Source: JANXVV01 sp038230975 (GTDB lineage: Bacteria > Planctomycetota > Phycisphaerae > Tepidisphaerales > Tepidisphaeraceae). From it: 21,133 bases of DNA. The notes beneath the pieces are model-generated. The model worked only from the letters and a program-made list of their open reading frames with translations, was not told the DNA's origin and ran no database searches. Position 1 is the first letter of the stretch, and each line of letters begins with the position of its first letter. The position numbers were made by a program, and so were the translations under genes. Location of the stretch: contig JBBRMF010000069.1 in NCBI GenBank assembly GCA_038230975.1, positions 1 to 21,133 on the forward strand, written 5' to 3'. This document shows, in pieces, positions 7,972 through 15,167 of this stretch.

Positions 7972-9777
7972 ATGACCAAAGTGAAATCCCTCCCCAAACG
8001 AGAAAAAGTAAAACCGCAGGATTGCTGGGATCTCACCAGCTTGTTTAAGAATGACGCCGCGTGGGAAAAAGCGTTTGATGTGTGGACGAAATCTATTTCC
8101 GGTTTTGAGCCATTCCGTGGGAAGCTCGGCGAGAGCGCGAAGACGCTTGCCAAGTGCTTGCAGTTTGAGGCCGATGTGGATCGCGCGGCGGAAAGTCTGG
8201 GCACGTACGCATCGCTTAAAACCACCGAGGATCAGGCGAATAGTGATGCTCAGCGTATGAAAGGGCGGTACCAGCACGTCGCCGCACAGGCCGCTGAGGC
8301 CAGCAGTTGGATGCGGCCGGAAATCATGCAGATCCCCGCTAAAAAGATGGCGGCATTCCTTGAATCCAAAGAGTTGGCTGAATGGAAACTGGCCCTTGAA
8401 CGAACGCTTCGCTATCGCCCGTATACGCTTGGCAAGAAGGAAGAAAATCTGTTGGCGATGCAGGGGCCGATGAGCGAAGCGTCGAACCAGATCTTCCGAC
8501 AGTTGAATGATGCCGACTTGAAATGGGGCCTGGTCAAGAATGAAAAAGGCGAGCAGGTTGAGCTTGGTCATTCGTCATTTTCCGCGTTCCTGCATTCGCC
8601 GAAGCGGGCCGTGCGGAAAGAGGCGTTTCATCAGTACTATGCGCAGTTCGATGGTCACAAAAATACGATCGCGGCTTCACTCAACGCCTCCGTGCAGCGC
8701 GATGCCTACTACGCCAAAGCGCGCGGCTACGAAGGCGCGCTTACATCCGCGTTGTTTCACGACAACGTACCTGTCAGTGTCTATGACAGCCTGATCGCGT
8801 CCGTCCACAAGAATCTCCCGGCCGTCCATCGCTACTACGATCTTCGTAAACGCAAGATGAAACTTTCCGAGATTCATCACTACGACACCTACGTCCCCAT
8901 TTTGAGCGATCTGGAAAAACGGCATACGTGGGATCAAGCCGTGAAAGTCGTGGTCGATGCGCTCAGTCCTTTAGGGGACGAATATTGCCGTGAATTAAAG
9001 CGCGGGATGACCGTCGGCCGTTGGTGCGACCGCTACCCAAACCAGGGCAAACAAAGCGGTGCCTTCAGCAGCGGCAGCTTTGATGGCCAACCCTACATCC
9101 TGATGAACTACCAGCCCGATGTGCTCGATCACGTCTTCACCCTCGCCCACGAAGCTGGCCATTCGATGCACAGCTACTGCTCGGCCAAATCACAGCCGTA
9201 TCAGTATTACAGCTACACGATTTTCGTCGCCGAGGTTGCCAGCACGTTCAATGAGCAACTGCTCGCCCGCCATATGATGGACAAGGCCAAAGACCCGAAG
9301 GAGAAGGCCTTCCTCATCAATCGTCAAATCGACGGTATCCGCGGCACGATCATTCGCCAGACGATGTTCGCCGAATTCGAAAAAATCACCCACGCGCTGG
9401 TTGAAGCCGGCGAGCCGCTCACCGTTGAAACCCTCCGCCGCGAGTATCGCAAACTGCTTAAACTGTATTTCGGCCCGAACTTCACGATCGACGCTGAACT
9501 TGAATTAGAATGCCTCCGCATCCCACATTTTTATCGCGCGTTCTACGTCTACAAATACGCCACCGGCCTCTCCGCCGCCATCGCCTTATCCCAACGCGTC
9601 GTCAGCGGCGGTAAACCCGAACTCAACGACTACCTGACGTTCCTGAAAGGCGGTGCCTCCCAATGGCCCCTCGACCTCCTGCGCGACGCCGGCGTCGACA
9701 TGGAAACCCCGGCGGTCGTCGATACGGCCCTTAGTCAGTTCGATCAGTTGGTCACGGAGTTGGATCGGCTTTTGTGA
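7972..9777 (+). CDS. pepF: Oligoendopeptidase F (M3 family zinc metallopeptidase)
   Basis: 601 residues from ATG 7972; a TTG at 7945 in the same frame would add nine unlikely residues. The thermolysin-like active site is HEAGH at 393-397 (FTLAHEAGHSMHSY), with the third zinc ligand E421 in VAEVASTFNE, 28 residues after H393 as expected for M3 peptidases. The N-terminal helical domain (WDLTSLF at about 23-29) and length match the PepF branch. The enzyme cleaves short peptides in the cytoplasm, and no signal peptide is present. It lies 40 bp after the VCBS gene and 46 bp before the small-protein/HNH pair. All key residues are intact, so it should be active. The only uncertainty is the start codon, since neither candidate has a strong ribosome binding site. 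Confidence 0.95.
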   Translation: MTKVKSLPKREKVKPQDCWDLTSLFKNDAAWEKAFDVWTKSISGFEPFRGKLGESAKTLAKCLQFEADVDRAAESLGTYASLKTTEDQANSDAQRMKGRYQHVAAQAAEASSWMRPEIMQIPAKKMAAFLESKELAEWKLALERTLRYRPYTLGKKEENLLAMQGPMSEASNQIFRQLNDADLKWGLVKNEKGEQVELGHSSFSAFLHSPKRAVRKEAFHQYYAQFDGHKNTIAASLNASVQRDAYYAKARGYEGALTSALFHDNVPVSVYDSLIASVHKNLPAVHRYYDLRKRKMKLSEIHHYDTYVPILSDLEKRHTWDQAVKVVVDALSPLGDEYCRELKRGMTVGRWCDRYPNQGKQSGAFSSGSFDGQPYILMNYQPDVLDHVFTLAHEAGHSMHSYCSAKSQPYQYYSYTIFVAEVASTFNEQLLARHMMDKAKDPKEKAFLINRQIDGIRGTIIRQTMFAEFEKITHALVEAGEPLTVETLRREYRKLLKLYFGPNFTIDAELELECLRIPHFYRAFYVYKYATGLSAAIALSQRVVSGGKPELNDYLTFLKGGASQWPLDLLRDAGVDMETPAVVDTALSQFDQLVTELDRLL

Positions 9778-9823
9778 TTTTGTAGGATCGACAGATTGTC
9801 CCTTGAAATGGTAAACTAAACTG

Positions 9824-10096
9824 ATGGTAGCACTTACCGAATCTGCAATTCTTAACCGGGTGATAGATCCTCAACGTCCGGATCTTGTGCCGGAGGCCGC
9901 AGAGTTTTTGCTCAAGCTCGATTTCGGGGAAGAAGACCATGCGCGAATGGCGGAACTCTCTACGAAGGCAAATGAGGGGACGCTTTCTGAGGACGAGGGC
10001 CATCAGCTTGATACCTATATTTTCCTAAGTGATTTCTTTGCGATCCTGCAATCCAAGGCGCGGCAATCACTGAATAGCCGCGGTCTGAAATCGTAA
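9824..10096 (+). CDS. Small acidic helical protein paired with an HNH endonuclease
   Basis: 90 residues, acidic and predicted mostly helical: VPEAAEFLLKLDFGEEDHARMAELSTKANEGTLSEDE, then a more hydrophobic LDTYIFLSDFFAILQSKARQSL helix. No signal peptide, zinc ligands or enzyme motif is seen. From memory, small proteins of this pattern (AAEFLL.LDF...D..RM.EL..KA..GTL...E) are repeatedly found immediately before a short HNH endonuclease in cyanobacteria, planctomycetes and others; they have no established function. The HNH gene starts only 7 bp after this stop, so the two are surely co-translated. A role as inhibitor, partner or targeting subunit of the nuclease is inference. No clear ribosome binding site precedes the ATG. 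Confidence 0.8.
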   Translation: MVALTESAILNRVIDPQRPDLVPEAAEFLLKLDFGEEDHARMAELSTKANEGTLSEDEGHQLDTYIFLSDFFAILQSKARQSLNSRGLKS

Positions 10097-10103
10097 GGGT
10101 CGG

Positions 10104-10514
10104 ATGGACTCCAAAACCCAAAACGCGGTCCGGCTTCGCGCGGCGGGCGCGTGCGAATGTTGCCGCACCCCAATGTTTTATTTCCGGGAACGTTTCTCGT
10201 TTGATCACATTATCGCCCGCCAACATGGCGGCCAGTCGACACTCGAGAACCTGGCGTTTTGTTGCATGAGATGTAATCGTCACAAGGGGTCGAATCTCGC
10301 AGGTTGCGATCCAACCACCGGTGACATCGTTTTGTTGTTCAATCCGAGGATTGATGTGTGGTCGGAACATTTTGAATGGCAGACGGCGATTCTGGCAGGC
10401 CGAACACCGCGCGGGCGAGCGACCGTCTCAACGCTCAATATGAATGCTTTCGCTCGAATCGCGAGTCGCGAGGAGCTTCGCAAAGAAGGTCTGTTTCCAC
10501 CGCCGTTGCGATAG
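10104..10514 (+). CDS. HNH endonuclease
   Basis: 136 residues. The beta-beta-alpha-metal nuclease signature is complete: zinc-type cysteines C17-x-x-C20 (CECC) and C54-x-x-C57, DH at 34-35 with H35 the likely general base, HGGQSTLENLAF around N49, and CNRHKG at 57-62. The C-terminal 60 residues (NPRIDVWSEHFEW and on) match the usual tail of the short stand-alone HNH family. These enzymes cut or nick DNA; the natural target of this group is unknown, and it is not embedded in an intron or intein here. It follows the small acidic protein by 7 bp (AAGG just before the ATG) and converges on the prolyl isomerase gene 53 bp away. All catalytic positions are present, so it is probably active. Confidence 0.9.
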   Translation: MDSKTQNAVRLRAAGACECCRTPMFYFRERFSFDHIIARQHGGQSTLENLAFCCMRCNRHKGSNLAGCDPTTGDIVLLFNPRIDVWSEHFEWQTAILAGRTPRGRATVSTLNMNAFARIASREELRKEGLFPPPLR

Positions 10515-10567
10515 AAGAGAGCTGCTGGTTCTTTCAATGTCGATGATGATGGAGTTGCGGACGTCGA

Positions 10568-11446
10568 TTAAGTGATGGACTCCACCACTTCCCGCTCCTC
10601 AATCCTCGCCGTCGCCTGCAACTCGCTTACAACCGCTTGCGTTCTCGTCTTCCGACGCTCTTCAACCAACATCTGCCGCGCGAAATCTTTGGCTTCCTCG
10701 AATGGCTTTGGGGCGGCGGGTTTGCGGTCGGTGATTTTTGTGATGTGAAAACCGTAGGTCGATGCGAAGACCGGGCTGAGCTCGCCGATTTCCATGGAGA
10801 AGGCGACCAGTTCAAATTCTTCGGGCAGGTCACCGCGCTTGAAAAAGCCGAGGTCGATTTGCTCTTTGCCTTTGTCGGAATGTTCGCGGGCGAGTTCGTC
10901 AAAATCGGTGCCGGCCAATAATTTCTGGCGGACGAGTCGTAGTTCCTGATAGATCGATTCGCGATTTTCACCGTGGCCGGGGTTCTTGGAAATGTGCGAT
11001 GCGCGAACTTCGTCCGGCGACATAAAAGCGGGCAGATGATCGTCGTAATATTTCCGCAGTTCATCATCCGTCGGCTCGGGCAGATCGCGCCACAGTTCTT
11101 CGAGCATCTTCTGCGTGCGGAGATTGTGGGCGATTTCCTGGCGGATTCCCTCCAGTTCACCCGGGCTGGTGGCGGCCATGGCGGCGAACTGAAAGTCGCC
11201 TTGCTCGCGTTTCATCGCTTCGATGGCGGCATCTATTTCGGCTGCCTCCGGCGCGGGCATTCGTCGGGCGGCTTCTTCGGCAAGCAATGCCTTGGCGATC
11301 AGGTTCTGCCTGGCGTAGCCGCGAAATTCTTCATCCCGTTCACAGCAGGAAACGTTGCCCAGGCTTTCGAAATAAGATTTGATGCTCGAGAACTCCGCGT
11401 ACAGCACATCGTCACTCACCGGCGTTCCATTCACGATCAACGGCAT
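10568..11446 (-). CDS. Parvulin-type peptidyl-prolyl cis-trans isomerase
   Basis: 292 residues from ATG 11446, chosen because AGGAG lies six bases upstream; the frame is open to 11593, but that extension overlaps the end of comF. Residues 1-140 are a helical SurA-like/NifM-like N-domain. Residues about 145-240 are the rotamase (PpiC) domain: VRASHISK with H151, FDELAREHSD, LGFFKRGDLPEEFE, and YGFHITKI with H234. A charged helix follows at about 248-285. The family isomerises Xaa-Pro bonds and often chaperones exported proteins. No signal peptide or lipobox is visible after the chosen start, so a cytoplasmic (NifM-like) location is likely, unusual for SurA/PrsA relatives. It lies 70 bp after comF on the same strand, possibly one operon. 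The family call is firm; the client proteins are unknown. Confidence 0.9.
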   Translation of the reverse strand: MPLIVNGTPVSDDVLYAEFSSIKSYFESLGNVSCCERDEEFRGYARQNLIAKALLAEEAARRMPAPEAAEIDAAIEAMKREQGDFQFAAMAATSPGELEGIRQEIAHNLRTQKMLEELWRDLPEPTDDELRKYYDDHLPAFMSPDEVRASHISKNPGHGENRESIYQELRLVRQKLLAGTDFDELAREHSDKGKEQIDLGFFKRGDLPEEFELVAFSMEIGELSPVFASTYGFHITKITDRKPAAPKPFEEAKDFARQMLVEERRKTRTQAVVSELQATARIEEREVVESIT

Positions 11447-11452
11447 TGCATG

Positions 11453-11457
11453 CTCCT
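11453..11457 (-). promoter_or_regulatory. Ribosome binding site that fixes the parvulin gene start
   Basis: AGGAG on the minus strand with six bases to the ATG at 11446. It selects the short form and rules out the 49-residue extension into comF. Confidence 0.75.
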
Positions 11458-11516
11458 GATAAAGGCCCCGGGGTATCATACGCAACGCGGCCTTGTTCGT
11501 TTCAACTTTAAATGAT

Positions 11517-12263
11517 TCACACTCGTTCAAAACCGCGGCCGCGCGGATCGGCGACGGCAAGAACCATCGCAGAAATACTGGCGGGGCGGCCATCTTTCAG
11601 AGCCTTCGCCGCGTTGGATAGGGTGGCACCGGAAGTCATTACATCATCCACCAGGATTACGTGTTTCCCCTCGATTTGTCTGGGGCGATGAAGGGCAAAC
11701 GCATCTTTCATATTTCGATTGCGCTGGGCACGGGAATGAAAGTGCGTTTGCGTTTCCGTGTCGCGGATGCGAATCAACGCATCACACATTTTCTTTCCGC
11801 CGAGCTTGCCAAGCCGTGCCGCCAGAACTGCCGCCTGATTAAAACCGCGCGACAATCTGCGGACAGAATGCAGCGGCACGGGTACGAGCACATCCGCGCG
11901 GGAGACCAATTCCGCCGCGCGTTTCTGTTCGAGCAAATAACCCGCCAAATACTCCGCCACCGGCCATGCTTTGTGATATTTGATCGCGTGAATCATCTCG
12001 CGCACCGGTTCTTCAAAATGGCCTAACGCAACCACCCGTTGAAACGGCTTGATCCCTTCGCCCTTGCAATACGGACAAGGCGCATCGTGAATCGCCAGTG
12101 GGGCGGCGCAACGCGGGCAGGTCGCTGCGGACGAAAGGGCCTCCAACAGCGCCAGACATTTTAGACACAGCGGCAGCTTACCATCGCAGCTTTCCCGACA
12201 CGCGGCGCACACGCCGGGGAAGCAAAAGTCGAGAACCGCATGAAGCACGTTGCTAAGCCGCAC
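11517..12263 (-). CDS. comF: ComF-family phosphoribosyltransferase-like protein
   Basis: About 248 residues if it starts at GTG 12263 (a second GTG lies at 12248); the frame is open to 12452, but that part is the antisense of a clear glycosyltransferase and has no ComF character. The N-terminus has the ComF zinc region with paired cysteines at about 19/22, 33/36, 49/52 and 63/66. The phosphoribosyltransferase half shows VLVPVPLHSVRRLSRGFNQA (about 125-144) and the PRPP loop VILVDDVMTSGATL (about 202-215). ComF proteins are needed for DNA uptake in naturally competent bacteria and are thought to link DNA import with nucleotide or helicase functions; many non-competent species keep them too. 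Its start overlaps that of the divergent GT39 gene by 24 bp, and no good ribosome binding site is visible for either start. Confidence 0.88.
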   Translation of the reverse strand: MRLSNVLHAVLDFCFPGVCAACRESCDGKLPLCLKCLALLEALSSAATCPRCAAPLAIHDAPCPYCKGEGIKPFQRVVALGHFEEPVREMIHAIKYHKAWPVAEYLAGYLLEQKRAAELVSRADVLVPVPLHSVRRLSRGFNQAAVLAARLGKLGGKKMCDALIRIRDTETQTHFHSRAQRNRNMKDAFALHRPRQIEGKHVILVDDVMTSGATLSNAAKALKDGRPASISAMVLAVADPRGRGFERV

Positions 12264-13847
12264 GGTGTCAGTATAACAGCGGACTATTGGCGACTGACAA
12301 TACGATTGCAACAAACCCGTTCCATCTTCTGGCTGTTCATCCCCATCGCGTTTTCGTTTCGATTGATCTATGCAGGTTATCGCGAACTCGTGCCGGATGA
12401 GGCATTTTACTGGGTGCTCTCGCGACACCTTTCCACCGGCTACCTCGATCATCCGCCGATGGTCGCCTACATCATCAAGCTCGGTACGATGCTGTGCGGC
12501 CCGAACGAACTGGGCGTGCGATGCGGGGCGGCGGTGTTGGCGTTCGGGGCGCTGATGGTGCTGTTATCCTTGAGCCGTCGCGTGATCGGCAGCGAGCGGG
12601 CGGCGGTGTGGGTCGGGATCATCTGGCTATGCAGCCCGCTTTTCGCGGGGCTCTCGACGATCATGACGCCTGATACCCCGGCGATCTTTTTCTCGATGTG
12701 CGCGCTTGCCTGTGCGGTTGCGATATCCGAAATGCTCGACCCGCGAGATCCTAGCGGTTCCGCCGCCGGACAAGCCGCCGATCAATATCACTTACGCCTC
12801 TGGTTTTTCTTCGGTCTCTTCACCGGGCTGGCGATGGTCTCAAAATACACCGCCGTTCTTCCCGCCGGTGCCGTAACCTTCGCTTTGCTCACATCTCCCA
12901 AAGGCCGCCGGCAATTTACGAAACCCGGCATCTGGTTCGCCGGATTTGTAGCGCTCATCGTTTTTTCACCGGTGATTCATTGGAACGCCACGCATGAGTG
13001 GGCTTCGTTCAAATTCCAATTGCATCACGGGTTGGATGATGCGGAATCCGTCACTGAAGCCACAGGCGGCCAGCGGGCGGCGATCCACTTCATCAGCCTC
13101 GGAAAATATCTGCTCGGGCAGATCGGTTTCTTCACGCCGATCTTTTTTGTCTTTGCGATCGTCACTGTGATCATCCGATGGATTCACTATCGCGAGCTTT
13201 CGCTGACGCATCGCGTTTTGCTGTGGAGCGGGAGTCTGCCGTTTTTGTTCTTCGGGTTCTCCGCGTTCAAATCCGGCGCGCCCGGTGAAGCCAACTGGCC
13301 GGCGTTTGGGTATTTCCCGATGAGCCTTCTGCTGCTCGATCACATTGCCCGGCAATGGAAAAAATCCGATCTGAAATGGCTCAAGATCGGTACCGCGCTG
13401 GCTTTGGGAATCACGGTGGTGCTGCACTCACCCGATACGCTTTACAAAGCGGGTTTCAAGGAACACTTTCCGCGGAAGCTGAATGAATTTTTTGGTTGGC
13501 GGCAGATGGCGCGAGCCGTCGATCAAGTGCGCGGCGATGCGCTGGTCATCACCGGCACGCACCAGGATGCCGCCGAGCTGGCCTTCTACCTCCACGGCCA
13601 ACCCGAAGTCTGGGTCTACCCTCTGATCGACATCAACGGCCACCCCCTCTCCCGTCCCACCGCGTTCGACTATTTTCCCGACCGCCCGGACCTGTCCCAA
13701 CGCAAAGTCGTCCTCTTCTTCAGCGGCAACGTCTGGGATTTCGCCCGCATCTATAACTTCGTGTCAAACGACATGCTCACCGACCTGCACATCCCGCTCC
13801 ATGGCCGAATGCGCAGCAGACGGTTCGATGTGCTCGTACACCGATAA
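12240..13847 (+). CDS. GT39/ArnT-like integral membrane glycosyltransferase
   Basis: 535 residues from ATG 12240, with about ten membrane segments. The first extracytoplasmic loop has the family signature VPDEAFYW (D53, E54) followed by TGYLDHPPMVAY (DHPP at 70-73), the conserved catalytic loop of PMT/ArnT-like enzymes. The C-terminal region about 420-535 is soluble (VITGTHQDAAELAFYLHGQPEVWVY), as in related dolichyl/undecaprenyl-phosphate sugar transferases. These move a sugar from a polyprenyl-phosphate donor to lipid or protein at the outer face of the cytoplasmic membrane. A DPM1-like donor synthase such as the one at the left edge could supply the lipid-linked sugar, though they are 11 kb apart. 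The first 22 residues are doubtful, since TTG at 12306 is an alternative start that would avoid the overlap with comF. Confidence 0.9.
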   Translation: MKHVAKPHGVSITADYWRLTIRLQQTRSIFWLFIPIAFSFRLIYAGYRELVPDEAFYWVLSRHLSTGYLDHPPMVAYIIKLGTMLCGPNELGVRCGAAVLAFGALMVLLSLSRRVIGSERAAVWVGIIWLCSPLFAGLSTIMTPDTPAIFFSMCALACAVAISEMLDPRDPSGSAAGQAADQYHLRLWFFFGLFTGLAMVSKYTAVLPAGAVTFALLTSPKGRRQFTKPGIWFAGFVALIVFSPVIHWNATHEWASFKFQLHHGLDDAESVTEATGGQRAAIHFISLGKYLLGQIGFFTPIFFVFAIVTVIIRWIHYRELSLTHRVLLWSGSLPFLFFGFSAFKSGAPGEANWPAFGYFPMSLLLLDHIARQWKKSDLKWLKIGTALALGITVVLHSPDTLYKAGFKEHFPRKLNEFFGWRQMARAVDQVRGDALVITGTHQDAAELAFYLHGQPEVWVYPLIDINGHPLSRPTAFDYFPDRPDLSQRKVVLFFSGNVWDFARIYNFVSNDMLTDLHIPLHGRMRSRRFDVLVHR

Positions 13848-14117
13848 TTGCGGGGGACAGGGAATGGAACAAAATGCAACGGAATGCAACAAATTTCAAT
13901 AATTTAGGAGGTTTGGGTAATATGGGATATTTTATGACAGTAGTGCCGAATTATTGTAAGTGCATTTAAATAATGAACTTACGATAAACTGAAGTGCCGA
14001 TGCATCCGTCGCGTGAACAAGGCTTGTTGCATTTGAGCGTCGGTGGATTTTAACTCATTGTAAAATAGATAGTTATGGAATCCTCATCCGACGTATCTTC
14101 ATTCATCAAAACGATGC
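13848..14117 (+). other. AT-richer intergenic stretch with no recognisable gene
   Basis: This 270 bp segment is visibly richer in A and T than its neighbours and has no coding-like frame on either strand. It contains a weak inverted repeat (ATTGTAAGT at 13953-13961 and ACTTACGAT at 13977-13985, one non-Watson-Crick position, 15-base loop) flanked by two copies of AGTGCCGA (13942-13949 and 13993-14000). I assign no function. The changed composition and the adjoining gene relics fit a decaying accessory insertion. Confidence 0.5.
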
Positions 14118-14326
14118 TCACTTAAAATCTCTAAAGGCAAGCAACACATCCGAGAATGATTTTGGCGCGTGGCGACGGAACGATTCCTCGTCGACATAGA
14201 CAAAATCGTAGATCACGCCGTTGGATTGCTTCGACACGTCTTGGCACCATTGTTTAAGCCGCTTCATCTTGGGCGCTACGTCAACATCGACTTGTCCCTT
14301 GGTTTCGGCAATGACAATTGGACACC
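14118..14326 (-). pseudogene. C-terminal relic of a type III restriction (Res)/helicase-nuclease subunit
   Basis: From 14321 down to a TGA at 14118-14120 the minus strand encodes 67 residues beginning PIVIAETKGQVDVDV, then KMKRLKQWCQDV, VIYDFVYVDEESF and KSFSDVLLAF. This matches, from memory, the end of Res-like subunits of type III restriction enzymes and related DEAD-helicase/nuclease proteins, where '(F/A)ETKG..DVDV..K...A..WC' is part of the PD-(D/E)xK endonuclease site and 'Y.FV.V....F....P.SF..L' is the extreme C-terminus. No start codon or helicase part is present; coding similarity stops exactly where the long palindromic repeat begins at 14327. It is therefore a fragment left after a deletion. 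The match is by pattern recognition only. Confidence 0.65.
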
Positions 14327-14409
14327 GAGCCGCGCATCCAGCGTACTCCCGCAGTAAGGGGATTCCCTGTGCCTCCGCTTACTGCGGGAGTACCCTCCGT
14401 GCGCGGCTC
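14327..14409. repeat. Long REP-like palindrome (R1)
   Basis: Nested inverted repeat of 83 bp. The outer arms GAGCCGCGCA (14327-14336) and TGCGCGGCTC (14400-14409) are perfect over 10 bp; the inner arms GTACTCCCGCAGTAAG (14343-14358) and its exact complement (14378-14393) over 16 bp. Six unpaired bases on each side separate them and the loop is 19 bases. Compared with the copy at 15060 it has the same end sequence and the same GTAAG near the loop, with about 13-14 extra bases inside each arm. It could fold into a cruciform or hairpin and probably serves as a target or excision substrate of the nearby HUH transposase. Confidence 0.85.
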
Positions 14410-14529
14410 ATCCTGGTCCACCGGCACGCGAATAATTTCCCGTTTGCTTTCCTAATCGAAATCCACCGCCCAGTAGTCCACCCAGTCGGCCCCTTTGCCC
14501 CAGGTGTCGCGGTAGGCGATTACTTCGTG
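14410..14529 (-). pseudogene. Relic of a type III DNA methyltransferase (Mod-like)
   Basis: From 14529 downwards the minus strand reads HEVIAYRDTWGKGADWV, then DYWAVDFD, an in-frame TAG (14452-14454), then ESKREIIRVPVDQDE up to the repeat. 'AYRDTWG.G.DS' is familiar from the N-terminal half of type III Mod methyltransferases, and '(V/I)DYWAVDFDYE..REIIRV' from the C-terminal half of the same or linked proteins. Here the two are directly joined, as after an internal deletion, and a Tyr codon seems to have become a stop. Its upstream end runs into the transposase gene. Order on the minus strand (Mod scrap, then Res scrap) agrees with the usual mod-res order. Recognition is from memory, so treat it as a strong hint, not proof. 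Confidence 0.5.
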
Positions 14530-14537
14530 TGAGGTTC
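14517..14537. repeat. Degenerate REP-like arm overlapping the transposase stop codon
   Basis: These 21 bases, read on the minus strand, match the left arm of the 15060 repeat plus its next base at 17 of 21 positions, sharing CACGAAGTAA without a gap. The TAA stop of the transposase lies inside this conserved block. Confidence 0.55.
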
Positions 14538-15038
14538 AATGGTTCCGTCGTAGAGCGCCATTGGGGAACCCTGTCGGTTCAGGGTGTAATCAATTTTGTC
14601 GGCGACCGTGGCGTCGTCGAACAGGTGGAGGGTGCTGCCATGCCGTGTCCAGCGACGGCGGGTGGGGTCGTCGAAGCCGGCGCGGGATAGATCGCGGGAG
14701 GCGCGGACTTTCAGGTCGCTCATGATGCGGCCGGGGTCGCGATTGGCAGCCATGACGACGTGAACGTGATTGCTGCGGACATGCACGGCCAGCAGCCGCC
14801 AGCCTTTTTCGAGGCAGAGGGTGATGATCGCATCGCGCACAATCTCGCGCTCCGGCGGCTGCATCGTGTATTCGGGCTGGGTCATGGCTTCGCGGGCGTC
14901 TTGTTCGCGCTCGGGGTCGGGGGAGATGAATGGGGAGCCGTGGGTGTTGTGGTGGGGGTCGACGGAGCCCTTGCCTTTGGAGGTGCCGTGGAACCAGGTG
15001 CCGTAGGTGGAGAAGGTGATGAAATAGGCGAGAGGCAT
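14520..15038 (-). CDS. REP-associated (RAYT-type) HUH/Y1 transposase
   Basis: 172 residues. The N-terminus is the family opening MPLAYFITFSTYGTW, followed by a GSVDPHHNTHGSPF loop. The metal-binding HUH motif is H91-V92-H93 in HVRSNHVHVVMAA. The likely nucleophile is Y151 (DKIDYTLNRQG), 58 residues after H93, a spacing close to single-tyrosine Y1 transposases. SDLKVRASRDL at about 107-117 is the helix between them. It is a lone gene without TnpB, as for REP-associated tyrosine transposases (TnpA-REP), which cut and join single-stranded REP hairpins and are usually domesticated instead of flanked by IS ends. Repeats of one family lie 22 bp upstream of the start and about 110 bp beyond the stop, supporting this. 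Its 3' end adjoins R-M relics. The full-length frame with intact catalytic residues suggests it is active. Confidence 0.87.
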   Translation of the reverse strand: MPLAYFITFSTYGTWFHGTSKGKGSVDPHHNTHGSPFISPDPEREQDAREAMTQPEYTMQPPEREIVRDAIITLCLEKGWRLLAVHVRSNHVHVVMAANRDPGRIMSDLKVRASRDLSRAGFDDPTRRRWTRHGSTLHLFDDATVADKIDYTLNRQGSPMALYDGTIEPHTK

Positions 15039-15059
15039 TTGGGAATTTCCTCATTTTGC

Positions 15060-15118
15060 GAGCCGCGCACGAAGTAAGCGAATTGTTATCTGAGAAGAGC
15101 TTACTGCGTGCGCGGCTC
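15060..15118. repeat. REP-like palindrome (R2)
   Basis: Inverted repeat with 20-base arms: GAGCCGCGCACGAAGTAAGC (15060-15079) and GCTTACTGCGTGCGCGGCTC (15099-15118). These are complementary at 19 of 20 positions around a 19-base loop, the same loop length as in R1. It lies 21 bases before the transposase start, so would also form a hairpin in any transcript entering that gene from upstream. Confidence 0.88.
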
Positions 15119-15167
15119 CAAAGCATTTTTGTTTTTGCGAAATTAGCGGGATTATGATTTCAGAAGC

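Noticed and set aside
12264..12452. Longer N-terminus for ComF
   Set aside because: It is antisense to the conserved DEAFYW..LDHPP region of the GT39 gene and shows no ComF character; the family starts just before the first cysteine pair.
13942..14000. Weak inverted repeat with flanking AGTGCCGA copies as a mobile element end or terminator
   Set aside because: Eight of nine complementary positions, AT-rich arms and no T-run; short direct repeats of 8 bp can arise by chance.
14169..14357. Plus-strand open frame of 62 codons
   Set aside because: It is antisense to the Res-like relic and runs into the palindrome; the minus-strand reading is far more protein-like.
15119..15167. A left arm for the half site R3
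   Set aside because: No GAGCCGCGC-like sequence is found in this interval, so R3 is recorded as a solo arm.
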